A stretch of DNA of 64,000 bases. It comes from Smittia aterrima. Taxonomy: Eukaryota > Arthropoda > Insecta > Diptera > Chironomidae. The notes beneath the pieces were generated by a model. That model was not told where the DNA came from. It ran no database searches and worked only from the letters and a program-made list of their open reading frames with translations. Position 1 is the first letter of the stretch. Every line of letters begins with the position of its first letter. Positions 11,101 through 20,424 of the stretch are shown here, piece after piece. The stretch spans positions 7,874,854 to 7,938,853 of the forward strand of contig CP093830.1 in NCBI GenBank assembly GCA_033063855.1, in the 5' to 3' direction. The position numbers and the translations under genes were made by a program.

Positions 11101-14100
11101 AGAATCATGTCGAAGAAGTTGAGGGGACTTTTTAGATTGGCCGAGGAATTTTTTGTCTTGATGTCCAGAGCTTCTCAAAACGCCCTCCTTCACACGAGGC
11201 TGGAAATATTTTCGTGTAAGTTTAATCATCTGTTAGAAGACCATGTATCGCTTTATGTTTTCTTTTCTTCGCTTTTCGCGCAAGATGAGAGAAAATTGCT
11301 GAAAATTTCCCACACAACTTCAAGCTCAGCGCTACACACAACAATCGACCGGCAAATGTTTTCTTTCTCCGTCGAGTTCTGCGAGTGTTTCGTGAAAGGC
11401 TGAAAGAAGGGACGTCGAAAGGCAGGAACACTGAACACAAATACGATTGAGTAGCTTTATAGGTAAGAGAAAGAAAGCAGACGACGCTGAAACTTTTTAA
11501 ATGTATGAAATTGGGTCAGAAATTTCAGAACTTGCTATTGAAGTTCAACGAACCCTCTCAGCGAATCTTTCTCTTTCGTCGATCGACTTATTCTGGCGAA
11601 TTTTTTTTTCTCCGCGTCAACGTTCGGCGGCAGTAAAACGAGTGACTGGAATAAATTTGGGACTGGTGAAATCTATTTTGGGTTCCAATTTGTCCGTGTC
11701 CACTGTCAAAGAGGATTTTATTGCGACTTGGAGATCTTCTTTAAGCTTCGTTTTTATTTGAGTTTCTTCTTTGCTTCGTTTCTTAGTCAAGACTGCAACC
11801 GAGTGGTTTGGCGAAAGATCTTGTACTCACATAACTCGCAACAATGTACGCAACTCGTTGCGAGGTTCATGTTTTGAAGAAATTTCGGGAAGAATTGCTG
11901 AGCTGATAAATATTTTTTTATAGTTTTTCTGAAAGTCCGGCGCTTGCTTTTGAGATCGAAATGAGTGAGTCTCTCACTGTGAGCGAAATCTTTTTGGTAA
12001 ATTCTTTGTGTTTCTTAACTTCTTCAACATTTAAAACTCTCAAATGTTTACACAATCAAAGCAGACTCCTTCAAACATCGACCACCTTCTGTCCAGTAAA
12101 TATTTTAAGACATTAATCCCTTCCGAAAAAAAAGGCTTTTAAAAAAGTGGATGACAAAAGAAGAAGAGAGGGCTTAAGCGATGATTGTTCGGAAAGGTGT
12201 TTGCTTCTGTCATTTACATTTACGAGCCATCGAGTTCGATTCATCATTCGCGTAAGCCGGTTGGTTATGGATTGCAAGTAAAGAATGAAAGGACTTTCAA
12301 TCAAATTAGAATTCAAATGGACAGCAATTGAAAATCTCGTCCACACCTTTGACCAAGAGACCTCTCGTCACCTTGCTCTTTATGATCGATTTGAGTTGAC
12401 ACAATTAAAAGTTCCATCTGCGAAGTGGACAAGATTTCAATTGCGACAATTGAATAGGAGAGAAACATAGAAACATGCTTTGCGTTTAGTCTTGGCCACT
12501 TGGGAGCCATAAAACATCTGAACATGTTTGCACGAAAAACTTCAAAACTCTGCAAGACAAGAAGGTGAAACACTTAAGTAGGGATCCTTGGATATTCTTT
12601 AAGTATAAAGTTATAAATCAAGAGAAAGAAGTTTTTTCTCAAAAGAAAGCGGCAAGAGTCAATAAGCGAAAGCGATTTCGGTCGCAATAGATCAAAATAT
12701 TGACAGAGAACTAAACGAAACTTTTTGTTCTAACGGTACAACAACAAACGCCACATGAGACGATAAATAAACATCCTTGGCAACGGTAAAGATGCAAGAA
12801 CAGTTCACGCTTGACTAAAACTATCGAGTTCTAATGAAAACATTAATCATTGTCCCCGGAAGGCAGCCTCTCAAAGTTGTGGGGTGGTCGATGGAGAGAA
12901 ATCAAAGCGCAAATAATAAAAAGTGAATTTCGGTTTCGAGGCATTCAGGTAACAGGCACACTTGCACCTTCTGCTTTTGTGAAATTTGAATCGATTCAAT
13001 CTGTTTATCTAGGAAATGAATAAAGAAAGAAACTACGAAGCGTGCCCATTATTATTCCATTATTCCTTAAACACATCGCTCTCGAATCGAGAGTTTATTT
13101 TGTTTTTTTATTATGAAAAGGAAAGAAGCACGGAAGTATTCAAAGGGAGGGTCAGTCAATCGATTACATTTCCTTCGATCGTCTCGAAGATTCTAAAGAA
13201 ACCTCAGCGACTACAAAACTTTCGAATCATCCTAATGTTGCGGTTCTCCTCTCGCCGATGATCAAGAAAAAAAAACGACACCCGGCAACTTCATCATTAA
13301 AAAAACGAGGCACCTAAATTTCACTTTTTTTTCATCCAGGAAGAACGAAACTCAGAGAAATCAGGCGGTGATTTGCGGAAATAGCGTAACAATGAAGTAA
13401 AAAAACGCTATGCGTGCCTTTGCCATGTGTCCTCCTTTTGAGGGCGAAGAATAGAAAGATCGACAAGGTTTTTTTTATGATGAAAATGAGATGACGCTCC
13501 ATAAAAAAGATGTTTTTACTTTTGTTTGATTGCAATCGACGGATTTCACAAAAGACGAGCAGAATTTCGTTTTCCAAATGGTGCGAATACAGTTGCTGGC
13601 TGCTTTCGATATTAGGAAGTGTATGTGGTTTTAATGATGACGTTTCTGCCTTTTCTCGATCAAATTGGAACAAAAGTTTTATGTTTTCTTTGCGTAAGGA
13701 ATTGACGGCGCTTGCAGAACGACAGATGGCTTAGGGAGACGTCGCTGCTGTGAGACACTCGCTGCTGCTTTGAGTTGTTTTCTGTCTTCATCGATTTCGT
13801 TTATCGAAGACCTCCAGTCTCGAAGCTGAGTTTTCAAAATTGAAAGCAGATCATTTGAAGAGTTGTGACTTTGCTCACGTAGCGACTATTTTGAGTTGTT
13901 TTCGCTCTCAAAGTTGACTAATCGATTAACTTCTGTATCTAAGCTGAAAGTCTCAAAATCCAAAAAAGATGTTATTTGATGAGCTGGCGATGAGCAAAGT
14001 AGTCTCGAAGTCTCAAATCGAAAATAGATCTTAATTAAAAAGCTGTTTTCTAAGTAAAAAGCTCTAACTTTGATAGGTTCGCAAAAAAAAATCGTTGACA

Positions 14101-17100
14101 ACATTGTCGTCGCGTGTGAGAAAGTTTACATTTCAAGCTAAAAATATTTTTCATGTCTTCGAAGTTTCAGTAAGCAGTTTGATCTTCCCAGAAATGAAAT
14201 GCCACTTGTCGAGCTAAAAAAAAACTTTTGTTTGATAAACACTAAACAAAAGATAAAATATTGTTAGTCTGACATTGTCGCTGGTGAAACTTGTGATTTC
14301 TTGAGAGAAAACGATTTCAATTTTAAAACAAAGAAAGTTTAAGATCAAAGTTTCTCTTTAGCCTAAACACGACATGACGCTTGACGATCACGAGAATTCT
14401 TTCAACTCTTTTTTTCGAGAGCACAACGTAAAATTTAGATCGTCGTCGATGAGGTGACAAATCGACAAGCGAAACATCTCAAGACGTATGCGGCTTTGAG
14501 TGTGTAGAGCAAAGAAATAGATAAGATTTCCAATCAATCGACAAGTTCGTCGAACTTTGCGCGCGTATTTCTATGCATTTTTATCGTGTTTGTTGCTTTT
14601 TGTCGATCGACAGCCGAAAAAGCAAAGATTGACGAAATGAAAAAAGCAAAGCATACATTCATGCCTCTACCGAAGTTTTATTTGCTTTTTTCGTTTAAAG
14701 TCGTCGTTTCTCTTCCTTTCTTATGTTTTTTTTTCGGGCAGCGAGAATTTGAAGAAATTACTTTTCGTACTTTCAAATTAATATTCATCTTTCGATGGCT
14801 TGCTGGCGATTGCTCGTGGGAAAGTTTCGCGATCTTTCTTCTTTCGCTTGGTGAAGCGAGTGATCTCAAGCTCATGTTTTGACACCCTTCACGATTAATT
14901 CTTTCTTCTTTCCTTCTCTCTCGCCCTCGACGGTCGCATGCCTTTCCAAAGCGATTGCATAATGCTGAACGTGGCAATCAATCTTCGCTTCTTCTCTTTC
15001 TCATTACACTTCCTTGTAATAAATTTCATCGTAAATTGAAAAATAAATTGATTAGATCGATTATCTCAAATGACAATTCTTCTTTCTCTCGCTTCTTTAA
15101 TTGTGTGGAAAGGCATCGCGAAAGCATCTAGCATTTTGCAGCGGTGGTGGTTACTTCTTGTACATAATTCATCAGTTCATTCACCGGCCTAGTAAACTCG
15201 AATCTTATGTATTCTCGATATCTTTAATTCATCTTTTTTCTTCTTCCTCTGTTGCTTGAAGCGTTCTCACCAACCGAAGAAATAAGAATTCTATTCCCAG
15301 TCCTCGTACGCAATTTTTACTCTCGCGTCTTTTTTTCTTCTTTCGTTTCTTAAGTGTGGAGCGCTAATTGATATGTATACTCCAAGACTTTAATGATATT
15401 CCACCACAACTGAATGTGCATTTCCTATACTCAATTACACTTCGACTCTTTGGCTTTTCTCTCTTCGTGATCGCATCACACTCGACGACGACACTCAATA
15501 GGTGAAGCTGATGCTATTCACGAGGAATTATAGAAAGTTTCTCTTTGATTGCACAAATAACTTTGCGGTGCCAGAAGTTTGACTTTATCGCATTATAATT
15601 GGACTCTTTTTGTGCAACAACCGGAAGCATTAAAATGTTTTCCGTCCCATTAATAATTTCAGGTATTTGCGAATGCTAATTTTCAAATAATTTTTTGTTT
15701 AATTAGGTTGAAGCTCTCAGCTCAACTTGGACACTCTTGGTCATTGTAAATATTTCAATTGCTGAGATTATTATCAAGCAAAGCCGCTATCCTACTTGAA
15801 ATGTCAAACCTCGAACAGGATTTCGTTGATTGTAAATCACGTGATCAGTGCTTGATCGGTTTGAAAAATGTTTTGAGATCGTTGACTGTTGAATGAGAGA
15901 AAGTTAATGACGCAAAGTTGGATGGAAAGTTGCTGCGTCGCGACTTGAAAAAGCTTTGGAAAAACAATGCAAAACGTCAATCGGAGGATGAGTCAGTCGC
16001 AAATGAGAATACGAGATGAGTCTTCTCGATGACCTACATAAACATAATAAAAGTTGCGACGTCGGCAATTAGCTCCCAGTGCTTGGGAATTCTGTTAAGA
16101 AAAGAAATTTGTCATGATTGATCGTACTCGGCTCACATGCTAATTCAATGAAGAAACTGAAATAACTGTTCACTGCTCGATCGTCCTACTTACGACCACA
16201 GAATAATCTTATTCTGCTTTCGAGAGGGAGAGAGAGAGAGAAAAAAGCGAATGGAATGCAATGTGTCCTACTTAACATCTTAAAGAACCTGCTCGATTCA
16301 TCGAAACGCTTCTTTGTGTCGTTCTCGCCGGTTAAGTTCAAGACCACGCTCAATGGCAATGTTTGGAAGCACAATGTCGAGAAGAGATTTTCTTTATTTG
16401 AAGCCACGTAAATTATTCGATATTGCTTGAGCGTGACTTCAGCGTGGCCTAAAAACAGAAAGAAGGCTCTCGTGGCACAAGCGATTAAGACGAGCGATGT
16501 AACGTTAGATTTCTGCGGATTAATTGAAACCTTCTCGAAACATTTGCAATTGGGTCGAGCTCAACGATTAAGTGAAAGAAGCGAAATGTAAATTCAATTC
16601 CAGCGATCTCACAAACTGATACATTTTTACCTCAACTTACATCCGCATACTTCTCGATTCACTTTTTTTTATGAGAAAAGGCAGCAGCGTCGTCATTGGG
16701 GACAATGTGAGGTGAAGGAAATAAAACGCTTCTCTACCGCACGTGGCAGATGACAAATGTTTTAATGATCGATTTAGGAATGCGACGAGTGATGTTTTCG
16801 AGTTCATTGTCATCAAATGCTTTTCGACTCGATCATCACCAAAACATGCAAATAAATGCGACTCTGTCAAATTGAGAGCTTCAGGCATTTCTACGAATCA
16901 ATTCCCTTGCTGCCGAGTAGGTAACTCTGAGCTCCGCTTCGAGAGAGGAAAATCAATTTTCTATATTTAAAATAATCACTTAATTTGAATAGAAAGTACA
17001 GTCAGATTTCTTGGAGCTTTAATTGACTTTATGCAACCAGGCCTCAAAATTGGACGAGGGAAAACTATTTGCACTTTTTGCTGTCTCTCTCACTCACTCA

Positions 17101-18386
17101 TTTGTTTGCATAACATAAAATTTTGTCTGCATTTGAAGAGAGAAGAAAAAATCGTGTTACATCAACAAAGAGCAAGCGCATATGCACAGTCATTTCCGGA
17201 ATTTTTTTTTTCAGCGACATCGATGCATGAACGAGAAGAATAAACAAAGAAATTTTGATTTTGTTGGAAAATGTGATTTCTGATCGAACTTTTAGGAGAA
17301 CTCGCGATGAGTTATTAAGATGGAAAAATATTTTTAGTTTTTGCTCGAAGATTCTGATTTTATGCTGACGAAGACTAAAAGAATCAAATACCTGATGAGA
17401 AGACGAACCTTTTCTCTTCGAAAGAGAATTCAAGAACCAACTAATTCACCTGTTGAGACTTTACCTGAAAAAGTCATCGATGGAAAGGATTGAAAATGAA
17501 AGAGTTAAAATAATTCGAGATTATTGGTTTGTTTTATGTTCCAGGGAACTTTTAAAAACATTTTCTCGGCAATTTCTCTAGCGAAAACGTCGGGCCCGGA
17601 ATAAAATTATGTAAAATCTGCAGGTAAGCTTTCTAAGAGTTCGGTTAATTCTCGAGACTTCACAGGCTTTGCTCCGACTGTAGACATTAATTACGAAGAT
17701 TCTAGCATTTATTTTGATAACTCGGAATTAAGTTCCTAGGAAATTACAGATTTTTTATCGTCTTAATTTATGTAAATCTGCACTGGTTTAGACGATTGAG
17801 AGGAATCAACTTTGAAGACTCTCCTCGAATCGTTTCGTTATTCTCAAGCGATTTTCTATCATCAGACTACTTTTAAATTGATTTCTCGGAAGTTGGGAAT
17901 CATTTTTCGGCTTCAACATTCAGCGATGCGTCAAAAATTGATCGGCAATCATGCAATTTCGAGCACCGAAAAATGGAAAAATCTTTAAATGCAGAGAAAT
18001 CAAGAATTCAAAAACATTTCTGATGACTTGAAATTAATTCAACTCGACTTCATGTTTCTTAAGATTCTTTTATTTTCGGGGTGGAGATTTTTCTTTGCTT
18101 CGTGCTTTTGTTGTATTGGAAAAGTATGCTACAAAGAAATAATTGAGAAACCAATCAGAATCAAACGAAGGTTTTAGATTATTGGTCCTTACGCTTTGAT
18201 ACGATGATTTTAGGAAGCGCTTATGCTGCCTCCTTCTATTTTTTCTTTGCCGAAGAGAGTGAGGAGCGAAGACAAATGAGAACTCTTCAAAGCATTAATT
18301 CTATGAAAATAAATTTCCATGTCAAGCTCGAGGGAAATTCTAACGCGTGTCAATCGACGATCATATTTCCTCGATTAGTGGATCGC
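8113..18386. other. 10 kb gene desert upstream of tal/mlpt
   Basis: No reading frame here has the codon use, splice sites or protein features of a gene. The region contains many CT/GA-rich tracts (for example 9981-10000 and 16216-16242), runs of A/T and GATA motifs. A TCAGTT initiator-like hexamer sits at 10024 just after a CT-rich block. This layout is what a large cis-regulatory domain looks like, but no single enhancer can be called from sequence alone. Confidence 0.5.
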
Positions 18387-18403
18387 AGCTTAGCTTAGCT
18401 TAG
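18387..18403 (+). repeat. Short tandem AGCTT repeat next to the mlpt TATA box
   Basis: Three copies of a 5-bp unit (AGCTTAGCTTAGCTTAG) lie about 11 bp before the TATA box. It may be a binding-site array or chance. Confidence 0.4.
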
Positions 18404-18413
18404 ATGAGCTCAG

Positions 18414-18424
18414 CATATATATAA
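18414..18424 (+). promoter_or_regulatory. TATA box of the tal/mlpt transcription unit
   Basis: The motif TATATATAAA is followed about 30 bp later by a CATTCTCC pyrimidine-rich start-like region. If used, transcription starts near 18445 and the first LDPTG ORF lies some 360 nt into the transcript. A 37-codon upstream ORF (18472-18585) would fall in that leader. This is the best core promoter in the 10 kb upstream of the small-peptide ORFs, but no experimental start is known. Confidence 0.5.
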
Positions 18425-18804
18425 ACACATTTTCATTCTCCATGTGCCTCGCTTTACAATCGGCTCTCCAAATGCGAGAGAGAAACAACATCACAAACAC
18501 CAAAGAAACTTTTTTTTTTCTTTTCAACAGTCTGTTTTTTCCATGTGATTCGTTATACCACGACAGACAATCTCTATCGATTTAAGCTTCTGTACAAAGT
18601 TGGAATTATATCACAAGTAATCTAACTTTCAACGAGGAAACACGTCGCTCGCTCGAATTTTTCTCCGACGAGCAACTTGGAAGACGAACTTTTAATTAGC
18701 AGAAGAATTAAAAGTTTTTGAAAAGTCTTTTTTTCACAACGAAATTGAAGTGTCAGTGAAGTGAATAAAATAATTTCATCACAAGAAAATCAAAAGAAAA
18801 GAAA

Positions 18805-18840
18805 ATGGGAAACATTCTCGATCCAACTGGAAACTATTAG
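18805..18840 (+). CDS. tal: tal/mlpt small peptide 1 (11 aa, LDPTGNY)
   Basis: ATG to TAG encodes MGNILDPTGNY. The LDPTGxY motif directly followed by a stop is the hallmark of the type-A peptides of tarsal-less/polished rice/mille-pattes. In Drosophila these 11-32 aa peptides bind the E3 ligase Ubr3 and trigger proteasomal trimming of Shavenbaby from repressor to activator. They control leg segmentation, epidermal differentiation and, in other insects, embryonic segmentation. The start context (GAAAATGG) is good. It is the first of a row of similar ORFs on the same strand with no sign of splicing between them, so one polycistronic mRNA is expected. It is too short for normal gene finders. Confidence 0.9.
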   Translation: MGNILDPTGNY

Positions 18841-18901
18841 ACTGTTTGTGAATTTTTTTGTTGGAAATTGTTTTCCCGAGTGACGACGAAAGGAAGTGAA
18901 A

Positions 18902-18937
18902 ATGGCGAAGAAATTGGATCCAACGGGCTCGTATTAA
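18902..18937 (+). CDS. tal: tal/mlpt small peptide 2 (11 aa, LDPTGSY)
   Basis: ATG to TAA encodes MAKKLDPTGSY. It has the same length and start context (GAAAATGG) as peptide 1, begins 61 nt after the stop of peptide 1, and ends with the type-A motif plus stop. The nucleotide sequence between the ORFs is unrelated, while the motif is kept with different synonymous codons (TTG GAT CCA ACG GGC versus CTC GAT CCA ACT GGA). This points to selection on the peptide rather than a recent DNA duplication. Confidence 0.9.
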   Translation: MAKKLDPTGSY

Positions 18938-19005
18938 GCCACCTTCATCTTCAACTGGAAGCTTCTTCATCTCATCATCAACATTTCTCAACTCAACTCA
19001 TCACG

Positions 19006-19041
19006 ATGAACTTCAAACTCGACCCAACCGGTCACTATTAA
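19006..19041 (+). CDS. tal: tal/mlpt small peptide 3 (11 aa, LDPTGHY)
   Basis: ATG to TAA encodes MNFKLDPTGHY, another 11-aa type-A peptide, 68 nt after peptide 2. The codons for the motif (CTC GAC CCA ACC GGT CAC TAT) again differ from the other copies. The penultimate residue varies (N, S, H, N across copies), as in other insects where that position is the least constrained of the motif. Confidence 0.9.
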   Translation: MNFKLDPTGHY

Positions 19042-19224
19042 GCCGCCACCTCGAGATGAAGATTCATCTAAAGTTTCTATTTATTTGCTCATCATGTATT
19101 TAATACGATAAGTTATTGAACTGATTTTTCTCTGTGAATAACTTCCCACATCAAGAGCTTCGAGCGAGAGAGAGCCAAAAGCAGCGAACAGGAAAAAAAA
19201 TCTAGCTAACTAGGCAGAAGAAAA

Positions 19225-19272
19225 ATGCTGGATCCCCGGGAATTATTACCTATTAGTCTGATGCTATTGTAG
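19225..19272 (+). CDS. tal: Frameshifted tal/mlpt copy (LDPREL..., 15 aa) or decayed smORF
   Basis: The ATG-started ORF encodes MLDPRELLPISLMLL. It begins like a type-A peptide (M-LDP) with an A-rich start context. The DNA after the Pro codon (CCCCGGGAATTATTACC) aligns with peptide 5 (CCCACCGGGAATTACTGA) if two bases are missing. In the shifted frame the bases would read through a GNYY-like ending. So this looks like a former LDPTGNY copy broken by a 2-bp loss, or a sequencing error at a CCCCGGG site. As it stands it cannot make the active motif. I annotate the ORF as seen. Confidence 0.5.
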   Translation: MLDPRELLPISLMLL

Positions 19273-19519
19273 GCGAAAGTTAGAAAGAAAAAAAAACTAA
19301 TCACATTGCATTTATAAGTCCATTCAACAAACATTTTCTGCCTCAACGATCTTTTATTTGATATGAAAAAAAGAAAAACAATCCAACAACTTGTTGCACT
19401 GCCAAAACTCATTTAAATTTAAAAAAAAAACGACGTAAGATACAACGAACTGAGACTATAAAGTATTCAATTTCCTGTTTGACTTACACTATCATCGCAG
19501 CAGAACAAAAATTATCGTA

Positions 19520-19561
19520 ATGTCAAGTTTATTGAAACTCGATCCCACCGGGAATTACTGA
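19520..19561 (+). CDS. tal: tal/mlpt small peptide 5 (13 aa, LDPTGNY)
   Basis: ATG to TGA encodes MSSLLKLDPTGNY, a 13-aa type-A peptide with a slightly longer N-terminus than the first three. It lies 478 nt after peptide 3 and 247 nt after the frameshifted copy. The motif directly precedes the stop, as in the others. The spacer before it is A-rich. Confidence 0.88.
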   Translation: MSSLLKLDPTGNY

Positions 19562-19691
19562 GAGACGACAACACAGAACTGCCCCGTCCAAAAAGAATTT
19601 TTGATTAATAAAAAAAATATCGAAGCGCGCAAGGCGAGAAAGAAGTGAAAAGAGATAAATTAGTTTGACCGAGAGAGGAAAGAGAAGAAAA

Positions 19692-19724
19692 ATGTGCCAT
19701 CTTGATCCAAGCGAATACTACTGA
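19692..19724 (+). CDS. tal: Divergent tal/mlpt-like peptide (10 aa, LDPSEYY)
   Basis: ATG to TGA encodes MCHLDPSEYY. It keeps LDP, a Ser for Thr, and the terminal Tyr followed by a stop, but Gly is replaced by Glu and an extra Tyr is present. Its place in line with the other copies, similar length and A-rich start context argue that it belongs to the same polycistronic gene. Whether a peptide lacking the TG pair can act through Ubr3 is unknown. It could be a degenerating copy or a specialised variant. Confidence 0.65.
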   Translation: MCHLDPSEYY

Positions 19725-19758
19725 GATATCTGGCGGGCGGCTCTGGACGGAGTTATCA

Positions 19759-19851
19759 ATGATGAGCGTGATTAGAAACTCGAACGAATGGCATGAGCTA
19801 CGTGAAAGAGAAGAGAGCTGTCATCAAAGGAGATCATCGGAAGAATGCTGA
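19759..19851 (+). CDS. Candidate type-B ORF of the tal/mlpt transcript (30 aa)
   Basis: ATG to TGA encodes a 30-aa peptide starting MMSVIRNSNEWHELRERE, rich in Glu and Arg and without the LDPTG motif. Drosophila tal and beetle mlpt both carry a longer, unrelated last ORF after the LDPTG peptides. The position and size here fit that ORF. I cannot confirm sequence homology, and in flies the B ORF appears dispensable. It starts 35 nt after the divergent peptide. Confidence 0.4.
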   Translation: MMSVIRNSNEWHELREREESCHQRRSSEEC

Positions 19852-20403
19852 AGCTACTACTTGAGGCTCATTGATTGAGCTCTTACTAAATCTCCCTTCT
19901 GCTCTGAAGTATCAATGATCAAAAGACAAAACGACTTTATTTCCTTAAGCCTTTTATAATTCTGCTAATCATATTTTACAAGTTAAGATGTAATTAATCA
20001 TTTTTTCACTATTCGGCTTCTACCCGACTTCGTCTTTAAGTCTCTTGCTCATTATCTGATATTTATTTCAATTTAGACATGTATCGTTTAGTTTTAAATC
20101 AAAAGAAATCTATCAAGTCGTTGAAAGAAACAAGGAAGCAGAGAGAAAAAATGTCATTCAAGGAGGAATTCACAAAGTGGCTCAACTTCACTTTTCTTTG
20201 TGTTGCTTGTTCGGCTTACCAACAACTTCCAATTTCATTCCGTGTATCTGCTGCCTAATCAACTTTCTACACTCGACTTTCTTTTTCCAAACAAAATCTC
20301 TAATAACGAAAAAGAAAGAAAAAAAAAACTTAAAAAATTATACAAAAAAATTGTTATTGTTATTTGATAAAAAAAAGATAAAAGATAAAAGCACAAAAAA
20401 AGA

Positions 20404-20409
20404 AAAATA
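20404..20409 (+). terminator. Possible polyadenylation signal of tal/mlpt
   Basis: AATAAA at the end of an A-rich block, about 550 nt after the last small ORF. It would give a transcript of about 2 kb, close to the 1.5 kb Drosophila tal mRNA. Another AATAAA-like site at about 19606 lies between the ORFs and would cut the message short if used. Confidence 0.35.
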
Positions 20410-20424
20410 AAAATTTGCCAGATG

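Noticed and set aside
16216..16242. GA-rich microsatellite (also near 55074-55096)
   Set aside because: Ordinary simple-sequence repeats; could bind GAGA factor but nothing else supports a specific element.
19056..19103. 15-aa ORF (MKIHLKFLFICSSCI) inside the mlpt region
   Set aside because: No LDPTG-type motif and a composition expected from AT-rich DNA; kept out of the peptide list.
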